Shown here one piece after another: positions 1-9,892 of a DNA stretch of 64,000 nt (positions within the stretch are counted from its first letter, which is position 1; every line of letters starts with the position of its first letter). The translations under genes and the position numbers were made by a program. The stretch is from Jaapia argillacea MUCL 33604 (lineage: Eukaryota > Basidiomycota > Agaricomycetes > Jaapiales > Jaapiaceae): NCBI GenBank assembly GCA_000697665.1, contig KL197740.1, forward strand, positions 330,441-394,440, in the 5' to 3' direction. The notes under the pieces were generated by a model. It was not told where the DNA came from, ran no database searches, and saw only the letters and a list, made by a program, of their open reading frames with translations.

Positions 1-452
1 AAGTAACAGTTGTATTCCTGCAGTGTGTATTTGCTCGCTATCTCGTCCCGATTGATCGCGAGGCATACGTCGAGGATGAATTGAAGGTCCAAATGCACGT
101 CCCGCCCGAATACCATCTCCGCCAAGCACGTATGCTCTTCTATTTTGCACAAGTCGCCCTTCAGGTCGCGGTCGAGGGTATCCCACGCTTCGCATCCGCC
201 TGGCTGGAAGGTTTGGGTTGGGCTGGCTTTGGGATCTGGACTTCTTTCGAACCGCATGATAGTCCCTGTGCGGAGTTGGACGAATATGTATTCGTGCGAG
301 AAAAAACCCTTCTCTCTCATCCACCTGATCTTGGCAATATCCGTCCTCTCCTTTTCCTTCAGTCTCGAAAACCAATCAAATACTTCACCTTGGCCCCATA
401 ATATCCGGTGAAGACCCTCGGCTGAGCCGGATAACAGTCTTAGGCTGGCCAT
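1..452 (-). CDS. Unrecognised protein, N-terminal part, cut by left edge
   Basis: An open frame of about 150 codons runs from an ATG at 452 to the window edge with no stop. The visible protein has a block around SHEYIFVQLRTGTIMRFER, a glycine-cysteine step (GGCEAWDTL), and ends in YTLQEYNCYF. This arrangement, a His in a strand followed 80-90 residues later by an Asn-Cys-aromatic motif, recalls proteins I associate with Agaricomycete genomes. It is also loosely like papain-fold families (LRAT/PPPDE/NlpC type), in which a conserved His and Cys are catalytic. That assignment is inference; the family is not firmly recognised. Further exons may lie upstream, and the C-terminus is outside the window. 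Open frames on the opposite strand here have no recognisable protein. Confidence 0.6.
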   Translation of the reverse strand, partial: MASLRLLSGSAEGLHRILWGQGEVFDWFSRLKEKERTDIAKIRWMREKGFFSHEYIFVQLRTGTIMRFERSPDPKASPTQTFQPGGCEAWDTLDRDLKGDLCKIEEHTCLAEMVFGRDVHLDLQFILDVCLAINRDEIASKYTLQEYNCY

Positions 453-1807
453 GCCTATGGATGGCGAGAGATGCGCGGGTAGATGAGTACCCCTCACCCA
501 TTCCACACCATGAGTCACGTGCTGCACGAGGCGGCCAATGTGCTTGTGCGGGTGTTCGGCGTCGCGATGAAACAGAGGGGCGAGCAAGGTTTCGAACATG
601 TTGGCAGGTTTGGGAAGAGGGTGTAAATGGGATCGCGCAGTTTCGTGGGCCTGCAACTTCTGCTTTCTTATGGGTCAAAACGTATGTTCTCCTCGTTGCC
701 GAGCCAGCGTTTGAACCTTAACATAGGTCCCTTCTTCAGAATCCTGCGTGTGACATTTTGACAGTGTTTGTCGTCAGCTGAGAATGACGATCCGGTGATT
801 TAAGGCACCGGCGTGTTCGTGCATGAACATTTCGAAGTTTCCGGCCTACGGACATGCCCATCCTCCCTTCGACGAATTCGAACCAAAGTCGATCTCTCAT
901 CATCTATATGTCCCCGACCGCGATACCTCGTGTCGCACCATCGACACCTGGTCCTTCAATAACGTCCCACAGCTCTTGCGAGCCGCTCTGGTTGAAAAGG
1001 CTGTTCCTATCCGATATCATGATTCGGATCGATCCTCGATATTAAACCCACCCGGCCTTCCAGCAGGATTGGCACATACTTATTCCGCGCAAGCACCACT
1101 CCCGTTGATCTCTCGCTTTCGAGAGGGCTCATGCTCGTGTCGTCGACAAAGCCTGCGATACGGCTTGATTGGTACTTAATAGGTCCAACGCAATCAGACA
1201 ATGAGTTCAACATAACCATCGGAGTTAACAACCACCGGACCTAGCTCGTCGAATGCCAACGGTTGGTCGGGGGTTGACTTTGCGACCGACTGAGAGGGTC
1301 GCGTATCGCCGTCGATGCTGGTGCTGGAGGCGCTAATGTCGGCGCGTCAGCGTCCATGTTTGTGGGGCAGTCAGGGAGCAGTCAACAATGACGGCACAAA
1401 GTAAATGACTGGTATCGCCCCGATCACAACGTGCCAATCGCCTGGTGAGGTTAGGTGTTATCTTCGCGACTTCACGCACGCCTTGCCTATTTCCTTATTT
1501 TTGCCATGTCTGGCGTTCCTGAATGTCGAGGGTCATCCCCTCAATGACCGAAAAAATGGCCTAGCGATTGGCAAAGTATTCGATTGGCGGAAGTGCAGCT
1601 GCTTCTCTCAAGCCTTATCGCGCACTTCTGTTCGTGATGTTCTTCTAATTTCGTCATCTCTTTCTTTAGCTCACCTACATATCCACGAGAACATGCGCCC
1701 CTTCGGCATTTTCGCTCCAGAGGCTCTGCTCTTATCGTGACGATCTTATAAAGTCTCGACGGCTGCTGAGCTGAACCATTGGACCATTTGACGTACTCCT
1801 GCGAACG
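453..1807. other. Intergenic stretch before the urea permease
   Basis: About 1.35 kb with several open frames of 60-118 codons on both strands, none with a recognisable domain, splice pattern or homologous block. The right-hand 400 bases serve as the promoter of the downstream permease and are described separately. Part of the left end may hold an undetected 5-prime exon of the minus-strand gene at the edge. Confidence 0.5.
1458..1753 (+). promoter_or_regulatory. Putative nitrogen-responsive promoter of DUR3: GATA motifs and TATA box
   Basis: A TATAAAG box lies at 1747-1753, 55 bases before the permease ATG. Upstream are three reverse-oriented GATA-factor core motifs: TTATCT at 1458-1463, CTTATC at 1614-1619 and CTTATC at 1731-1736 (WGATAR/GATAAG on the other strand). 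Fungal urea permeases are commonly activated by AreA/Gln3-type GATA factors under nitrogen limitation, so this fits. The motif is short and occurs by chance, so regulation is inference. Confidence 0.4.
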
Positions 1808-4800
1808 ATGTCAACGCCGGGAGAATCGGAGTTTAGGCCGCTGCTAGGTATCGTCGCATCTGCGAATTCATCTATCTGTCTCAATTGACTCTTGCTCTAG
1901 ATCAGAGTGTGGGATACGGTGTTGTCGTTGGTAGGGTTCCGCCCCGAAGGGATCCTGACACTCCTTGACATTCTAATTGACCTTTTAGGTGTCGGGTTCT
2001 TCTTTGCAACCCTGATGCTCATCTTGACAACACTACAAGCCAGATTCTCGAAGTTCTCCCCATCCTCTTCGGAAGAATTTTCAGTTCGTACAAATATCTG
2101 GTTGCTTTCTATCTAAATTCATACACCTCACAGAGTGCGTCAAGAAGTGTCAAGGTACGCCACTTCTAGATCAGCCACCGTGACACGCATTTTGATAACT
2201 GATGGATCTCATCGGCAGCCCGGGCTGATATGTTGCGGCATGTGAGCACCCTCGATTGCAGGCTTTGAGGACGCCCCCTCAACTTCCTTTGAATGCCAGA
2301 GTTAGCGCTTGGACTTGGAGTGCGACTCTCCTCCAATCCAGCACTGCAGCGTACACGTTCGGTTCGTTACTCCAACTTGGGCATGGAGTTAAGTTGATTG
2401 TTTGTTGTTTCTATGTTCTCCAGGTTTGAGCGGACCTTGGTGTGTTTCCACACGGCCGTTGATCCCGGTCCGAACGTCTGATTTTTTGCCCAGGTGGTAC
2501 GGCGTTGGTGGGACCATTCAAGTTGCCATGTTCGGCATGGTCGCTGCGAAGGTCAAGATGAACGCAAACGGCGCCCATACATTCCTGGAGGTATGCAATA
2601 TGACTAATTCGCCACTTTAATGTCGTCCATAACCTTGTCTGTAACAGATTGTCAAAGCACGCTTTGGAACAGCGGCCCATCTTCTCTTCACATTCTACGC
2701 CTTTCTGTGTATTCTGGTCGTTTGTGGCTCTCTTCTGCGTACGCCATTGTTCTCTAATAACATTCCCCCCTTCTCTGACCAAAACTATCTAGTTGGGGGG
2801 GCTGCAACAGTCACAGCGCTGACAGGGATGCCGACGATTGCAGCTTGTTTTCTCTTACCGATTGGCATCGCGGTATATGTCGTGTTTGGCGGCTTAAGAG
2901 CAACCTTCGTCTGCGATTATAGCCATACATTGATCCTATTCACCATTATCTACATATTCATCTTTCGCGCCTAGTGAGTACCCATTCTTCTGACCCACGG
3001 CGCAGGATTCTTACTCTGATGAAGTGGGACGTCTCCCGCATTGGGCTCGCCATCTGTGCTATACAACCTGCTGGTGCAAGCGGGAAATGAAACACCTGTT
3101 GTGGGTAATGAAGGAGGGAGTTACTTGACGATGAAGAGTAATCAGGGACTCGTGTTTGGGGCTGCTACAATCCTGAGCGGATTTGCAGGAGTTTTCTGTG
3201 ATCAAAGTATTGCCTCTTGTCACGAACTCAGAAGCAGCATTTGTTTAACATACAATCCTGATTTTCTGTGATGCATAGGTTACTGGCAGCGGGTGAGAAA
3301 TACGTCCCCTCCCACAGTCGTACTTGTACTGTGGTAGCTAAAAGACACCGGAATCTATGCAGGCCATCGCCAGCCACCCGCAATCGACGACCAAAGCGTA
3401 CATGCTCGGTGGACTCTCGTGGTTTGCGGTACCCTGGGCTTTTGCGTCTTGCATGGGTTTATCTGCCAGAGCCCTCATTCATCACGTTCGCCTCCCTTCT
3501 CCCTCTTGCCGATAAAACGACTAATCTGATGATTTCTTCTTTATCTCAGCCCGATTTCCCTACCTATCCTAATCCGTTGTCTGCGTCCCAAGCTAGTGCG
3601 GGTTTAGCTGCTCCTGCGGCGGCGGCTGTTCTGATGGGGAAAGGTGGAGCCGTTGCCGTTCTGTTGGTCGTTTTGTGCGTTGGACCCGGTTTTCCCAGTG
3701 GCTGTTCAGAGCCAGGCTAATCTTACTATAGCATGGCTGTGACTTCAGCTGCAAGCGCGGAACTTATTGCCGTGTCAAGTCTCTTGTGAGAATATCGTCG
3801 GCTCTTGCTCGCTGTCATGACTGACATTTTCGTCGACGCGCCTAGTTCGTACGAGTGAGTATCTTATCGGTTCCACATATCATCTGCCTCATTCTCAACA
3901 TAGCATATACCGAACTTATTTTCGCCCCAAGGCTTCTGGAGCCGAGATCGTCAGAGTCTCTCACTATTTCATATGCTTTTGGGCGGTTTGGATGGGGTGT
4001 TGGGCTACGATAGTCGGTACCTTGTTTTTGTGACCTTTTGTCCTATTGACTCCCATCCTCCCCTTCCAGCTGAACAAAGGTGGCATAAATCTGGGATGGG
4101 TAAGGAATTCTCACTGAAGTACTGTATTCGGTTACGTAACTTATCTCCCCATCCCTACAGCTTTTTTATGTTCAGTCAGTATTTTCTTTCGTATTGCTCG
4201 CTCAGTTGCCATAGTTGACTGGGCTACCCAACCCAGAGGAGTAGTTCTGAGCCCAGCCGTCATCCCAATCGGTCTAACGGTAACGTGGAGTAAACTTACA
4301 AAAGCTGGCGTCTTCTGTGGCGCGTTGATTGGTGCTTGTTTGGGTATGATAGCGTGGATGGTTGGATGTTGGAAGATCTACGGTAAGGAGTCTTTCGTTC
4401 CCCTTCTCGAGAGATTTACTAATCGACACCAATTCCATTACCCATTCAAAGGCGAGATCAATGTGGCGAACCTGGCTGAGCCGTACTCTGCAGTGTGCAG
4501 CGGCCTTACCGGGTTGCTGTTTTCGGGGATTATAACCATTGTTGTGTCCCTGATGAGTTAGTGAATCGTTTCCTACTCCTTGCTTCCAAAACTTATCTTC
4601 GAGCGATGGCAGAGCCCGCAAACTATGATTTCTCGGGTACTCGAGCAATCGCCATCCTAGAAAACACTGCACCGTTACCCCCGCGCTCCGTTACAGAGAT
4701 CCCTGCTCCGGGTACAGGAGACGTGGAGAAATCTATTTTTACATCCCACTCCATTCACCCTGCGAGCTCGGATTCTGTATCTGTTGCGGAAATTGACGAC

Positions 4801-5191
4801 TTGGATCCTTCATCTCTCATGCGGATATTCAAGAGAGCGGCATGGTATTCTTCTATCCTCACATTTATAGTCGCGATTCTCGGTCAGTGAGCTTCCGTTG
4901 TTCTTCCTGCCACCTAGATTGATAAATCGGTAGTCCCGCTTCCCATGTTCTTCTCTCATTATGTCTTCAGCGAGAAGTTCTACGCCTTCTGGATTGCTTG
5001 CACAATGTGAGGCATATCTCTCTTGAGATCAAGTTTCGCTGACATAGTTATCAATGATCAGAATCTGGGTCTTTATGAGTGGGACATTCTGCGTAATTCT
5101 TCCGCTCTGGGAGTCCCGCCATGAAATTTGTACTATCCTTGCGGGATTGTTTCGACTGCTAAAGTTCCAGAGACGGAGTCACCACAAGTGA
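1808..5191 (+). CDS. DUR3: Urea active transporter (sodium:solute symporter family)
   Basis: Spliced by eye, the gene gives about 684 residues, matching the usual 650-730 of fungal DUR3 proton/urea symporters of the plasma membrane. It starts MSTPGESEFRPLLDQSVGYG, and TATA at 1747 supports this start. Family blocks appear in order: GVGFFFATLMLILTTLQARF, VSAWTWSATLLQSST, NGAHTFLE, VFGGLRATFVCDY, SAGLAAPAAAAVLMG, AVTSAASAELIAVSS, YFRPKASGAEIVRVSHYF, WMVGCWKIYGEIN and PLPMFFSHY. Many hydrophobic segments fit a multi-pass (about 15 TM) transporter. About 23 short GT-AG introns split it into some 24 exons, several tiny (9 nt at 3846-3854; 14 nt at 3280-3293 and 4161-4174; 16 nt at 2424-2439; 21 nt at 2134-2154). 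All predicted joins keep frame, so it appears intact. It would import urea as a nitrogen source; no urease or amidolyase gene is adjacent. Confidence 0.9.
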
Positions 5192-5604
5192 CAACGTGTG
5201 GGCGTTTGTTGGTATCAGACTGTCTTGCGCTGGTGTTATATACACGTATTTCTTTTCCCTTGGTCTGTGAACCTGTCGCTTCTTAGAACCTCAGAGCTTC
5301 CGATTTCCGCTGGCAGGTTTTGGATGGAGACGACGTCGCACGCAAGTGACAGTACCACGTGGGAAGTCAGAGCGTCTGATGGCTTTTTGCTCGTTGCCAC
5401 CATGATTAAGCAATTGCAAAGTTGATATCGCAAACCACCTACAGTACTTAGTGTATCAACAACTTATCTCTGCCAAACCACTGGAAGCATCGTCTGAGCT
5501 AACTCATCTCTCAATTCTTTACAAAATACAGATACATCGTAAGTAGACGTGCAGTCAAATATCAACCAATCTCAAAACCTGTGCCTTTAGAGTGATGACT
5601 CGAA
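5192..5604. other. Intergenic, convergent 3-prime ends
   Basis: About 410 bases between the stop of DUR3 and the stop of the minus-strand coiled-coil gene. Presumably the two 3-prime UTRs and terminators. I see no gene, repeat or RNA structure. Confidence 0.5.
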
Positions 5605-7013
5605 CTAGCGTGTCTCGATGACCGCATCCCGTCCGTTCGATATGACCTCGGGTTTGGAATTGTTACTTTCACGACGCTGTGAAACGTGAAGCACGGAGGC
5701 TAGTGCAACCTTGGGCTTGAGAAGGACTCGAGTGGAGGTCGGCAAGTTTGCACCGTCGCTCTCTGACCCGATTACCTCGTCTCGTCTCAACCCCAGCTCT
5801 GTCGTGCAGAGCAAACGAACAGGCACCGCCCCGCTGCCAATCTCGCCCTTCTTGTCATCCAGATCCATGTCGTCCATCCTGTCATGGTCGTACACACCCT
5901 CGGGGCACTCCCACAAAACGACCATATCGCACGAGGTGGTCTCTTCTCGAAGGACCTTATTCAACTGCAGCGCCGACTTGACGATGCCATCCAGCTGGTT
6001 TCCGAAATTCTCACCCACCAACCTCCGGATCTGATCAGGGTTTCCTTGGCCATCGGCACCGATTATTAGGATGTTGGATATGACATCGCAGATTTGAGTT
6101 TTGAGGTGAAGTTTCGTCTTATGTGGATCGGAGAGCAGTCGACTGTGCTGTTGGGTTAAAGATCTCCATCTTCCAGCCACCGCTTGGACCTCTGTAGCAG
6201 GTTCGTGACTCATTGTTCGTTCCGATGGGGATGATATCACTTACCTTTTCCCTGCAGACTGGAATAGATCTCACTGTAGATCTCATTCGCTGCCTGAGCA
6301 CCGGGTGTAAGCATTGGGAGCCATGACCCAAGCATCCACTGGACGTAGTAGGTCATGACCCCTTGGAGCGCGATTTGCACCAAGGTCGAATCGTTCCAGG
6401 ATATCAGAGCCTGGACCGTTGTCGGTCCCAAAGCGCCTGCGAGGGATTCGGCGATCTGGGTATCCCAATAGTATCCTCTTGCCCTCTGGCCGTTCCTCGT
6501 CTCGAATGTATCAGCAAGTGCAGCCGCAGCTTGGAATATGTCGCTGTTCAGGTCCTCCAGCATACGTGTAATTTCCGCTCCAGATACCGTGTCTGCTCTC
6601 AATAAGAACGTCTGCGCGACTCGGAGTTCCGACGTGCGTGCATCCAGGGTCGCGGACGTGTCTTCAAAGCGCTTATTGAGCCCGGATTGATTCCTCTGAA
6701 GTTCTGCGATGAAACTGTCTCGTTGGGCTAACCTCCCTCCAACCTCCCGAAGCCTCCTTCTTTGGTCCAGCACATCGCCCTTCAACTTTTCCATCTCTAC
6801 CTCCATCCGACGTACCTTGGCAGTCAAGTCGTCGTTGGCTTCCAAAGCTTCCTTCAATTTCCTGCCCTTCGTCTTGGCCTTCGCCTCGGAGTTTCGGAGA
6901 TCTACCCTCAGCCTATCCATTTCCGGTTCGTGTTCGCTGATCGAATTAGATGTCGTAGAAGGAGCCGTCCAGTCTTTGACGACTTCCTTCAGACCTTCGA
7001 AGAGATGCATCAT
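5605..7013 (-). CDS. Coiled-coil protein of unknown function
   Basis: Two exons (7013-6245 and 6191-5605), joined across a 53-nt intron with a GTAAGT donor, encode about 451 residues. The first exon starts MMHLFEGLKEVVKDW. Residues about 30-140 form a long Lys/Glu/Arg-rich heptad region (for example KLKEALEANDDLTAKVRRME), a probable coiled coil. A mixed helical domain follows (TQIAESLAGALGPTTVQALI, VQWMLGSWLPML). The second exon begins EVQAVAGRWRSLTQQHSRLL and ends in a charged, flexible tail with an acidic patch (MDDMDLDDKKGE). I have the impression that similar proteins recur in mushroom genomes as uncharacterised lineage-specific families, but I know no function. No membrane segment or signal peptide is visible. 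It lies divergently from the first Hsp70-like gene, with 175 bases between the two starts. Confidence 0.75.
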
Positions 7014-7188
7014 GGCGATAATGTGGATGAGAGGACGGAAGTCCCTCTATCTACCCATCCATTCGTGCAATTCCGGCATAATATATCTTCCGAGCCCCTA
7101 TTCTCCCTCTGTGGCTGATAGATGTGGCACATCTGGTGTTCATCAAGTCTTCTCCTGTCTTAGCCCTTCTTTGCAGTCTATCATCACG

Positions 7189-9517
7189 ATGAACCCATCC
7201 AACAACCGGAAACCTTACCATGGAGAACGACGCAAGCTCGTCTTCGCTTTCGACGTTGGGACCACGTTTAGTGGTATCTCCTACAGTATTCTTGACCCTG
7301 GCGAGGTGCCCAAAATCTGGACCGTTACAATGTAATTCACATTATCTGTCTGTGTAGATGTCTGACCCCTAATGTTTCGCAGGTATCCCGGTCAGGGAAC
7401 CACAGGAGGTGACTCCAAGGTGGCTTCGATTCTCGAGTATGATGCAAATGGCTCCGTCTGCGCTATCGGAGCGGAGGCCAGTCAGTACAGCGAGAACGGT
7501 GTCGCGGAAGAGCGAGGATGGACGAAGGTTGAATGGTAAGGACCGTATCTCGTCCTGTTGGCTCAGGAGTTACAACTTCTTTTTAGGTTCAAGCTCCATC
7601 TCCGTCCTAAAACTTTCGGGCCCTCTCGCATTGAAGACGGAAGGATTCCACCACTCCCCGGAAACAAGAGTGTGGTTGATGTTTTCGCGGATTTTTTCTC
7701 ATATCTTTATCGATGTGGACGGGAACACATACAGAACACACATGCGGCAGGGGACCATATCTTGCGTTCCGTGGAAGGACACATCGAATTTATCCTAGGT
7801 CACCCAAACGGATGGGGAGGCGCTCAACAAGCTCAGATGCGGCAGGCTGCGATCAAAGCAGCCCTGGTTCCCGATAATGAACTAGGCCACGCAAGGATCC
7901 AGTTCGTAACTGAAGGAGAAGCCAGTCTGCATTATTGCTTGAATAGCGGGCTTTCCATGGATGTGCTAAAGGTGTGCAAAATAGTTCCTCCCGGATCGTA
8001 TAGATAAATGCTGACGTTGACCAGGAGGGAGCCAACATCATGGTTGTTGATTGTGGGGGAGGGACCATAGACCTGAGTTCTTTTCGGTTTTTATCAGCGA
8101 ATCCGATCGCTGCGACTGAAATCGCTCCGCCAGGATGTGAGGTACCTCGTTTGACAATCCACCTGTTCCTGACATGCTTTCAGGTCGCCTGCAAGGCTCC
8201 GTTTTCGTCAACCGAAGAGCCTATACCTTCCTCCTTGAGGGTAAGTTCCCATTTCCCTCACAAGTTTCGATAAATTTATGGCATTACATAGAAAAATTGA
8301 AAGGTTCATCATTTGACGACCCCCAGGACGTTGAGCGAATTGTGGACCGGTTCGAAACTATCAAGCGAAGATTCAAGGAAGGGAACGGCCCAGTGTACAT
8401 CCGCTTCGGCACAAGTCGTGATGACGACCCTGAGTTCGGCGTGAAGAAAGGCGTCCTGAAGTTGACCGAGTGAGCATGGCGGAAGTCTTGCCCTCCCTTG
8501 TCTCTTCTCATCTTACACTCTAGAGACGAAGTGGCGGGGCTGTTCAGACCGTCCCTGGATTCCATCGTAGAGGCCATCGACGAGCAAATCCGGCTTGCAC
8601 CCTACGATATTCAAGTAACTATGAATGACTGTTCGTGCACCAAGTATTGAATACTTCACATCAGGGTGTTTTCATGGTCGGAGGATTTACCAGTAACGAT
8701 TGGCTCTTCAGCACATTACGGAACCGCATCACAAGCCGAGGCCTGTCTTTATGTCGTCCGGATGGCTTTACGTGCGTACATTCCCTGACAGATGGATGAG
8801 TACCCACCTTATGCCAACAGCAGTAACAAGGCCGTTGCGGATGGGGCCTTATCCTTTTACTTGGATCATTTTGTTTCGGCACGTGTCGCGAGGATGGCAT
8901 ATGGGTCTCCTTGCAACGCACTTTATGATTCTAGTGACACAGAGCACGTCTCTCGCGCCTCCCAAATATACGTCGATTATGCTGGCTACGATCGCCTCAG
9001 GCATGGATTCTCCCTCATCCTTCCCAAGGTATGTTACCGCACAACTAGAGGCTTCGGACATAATTAACCGTTTTCGCCAAGGGAACAAGGGTTCAGGAGG
9101 AACAAGAGTTCAGATGTCGGCTCTGCAGAACAGACAGGCGATTATCGCGACTGAAAAACGTATCGGCGGCCATAATGTCGTATATTGGCGCCAAGAACGA
9201 CCCGAAATGGACTGACCTCGAACCAGGCAAGTCTATGCTGGGTTTCTCTGTCAACCCGCATTTATTCCATGACTCCAGGAGATTTCGAGACCCTGTGCAC
9301 CGTCACCGCTGATACGTCACAACTATTGCCCACCATGAGTCGCCGTCATGGCCCGCGTGGTCACGCGTACTATGTGATTAATTTTGAAGTGGTCCTTCTA
9401 TTTGGACTCACCGAGCTGAAAGCATTCATATCCTGGACAGAAGAGGTGATTGCCTTCAACCAGCCCTCCAGTTTCCCGGCGTGACCCATTCTTTCACAGG
9501 GACGAGAGCGAAGGTAA
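7189..9517 (+). CDS. Hsp70-like ATPase (HSPA12-type actin-like fold), copy A
   Basis: About 585 residues in 12 exons. The nucleotide-binding fold of the Hsp70/actin superfamily is shown by phosphate loop 1 (LVFAFDVGTTFSGISY, about residue 20), phosphate loop 2 (MVVDCGGGTIDLSSF, about residue 235) and the adenosine motif (VFMVGGFTSNDWL, about residue 375). There is no Hsp70 substrate-binding domain or EEVD tail; the C-terminus is a divergent segment (DFETLCTV, VVLLFGLTELKA) ending GRERR. This architecture matches HSPA12-like proteins that are multiplied in Agaricomycetes; client and role are unknown. The tenth intron has a GC donor (GCAAGT near 9227) where the tandem paralogue has GT. Start at MNPSNN: the next conserved residues match the start of copy B. 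The frame is open throughout when spliced. Confidence 0.87.
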
Positions 9518-9892
9518 GATACCGCTGAATCATTCTCCAACAATTCATCTGAGAGCTACAAATCTGAAGGAGCCCAGCTTCGGTCGTATACGACGTATTG
9601 GGCAGTGAGACTTGCCTCCCTGAATGAGGTAGATGATGGGATGATAAAGACCCGTCCATTTGTACTTGTATCCAGTTTTCTCCAGCGCTAGCAATGTGAA
9701 TCGACGTTTTGGATGAAGTTAGCCCTCCTTCCCATTCAATGTGATTCATTGGTACGTGAATAGATCTAATTTATGCGTGAGGTTGATAGGCATATCTATC
9801 AGGAGTATCCCTTAGCACCGACATAAGAGGAAGCTGTGCACAATATCACCCCTGAAACACTTCCTTGTTCCCGCCAGACGGACTCTTGAACC
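9518..9892. other. Intergenic between the tandem Hsp70-like genes
   Basis: About 375 bases holding the 3-prime UTR of copy A and the promoter of copy B. No clear TATA box or other element was recognised. Confidence 0.5.

Noticed and set aside
823-1179. 118-codon plus-strand open frame
   Set aside because: No motif, no splice pattern, no plausible family; composition does not resemble the supported genes.
1405-1740. 111-codon plus-strand open frame before DUR3
   Set aside because: It overlaps the likely promoter with GATA and TATA motifs and has no recognisable protein content.
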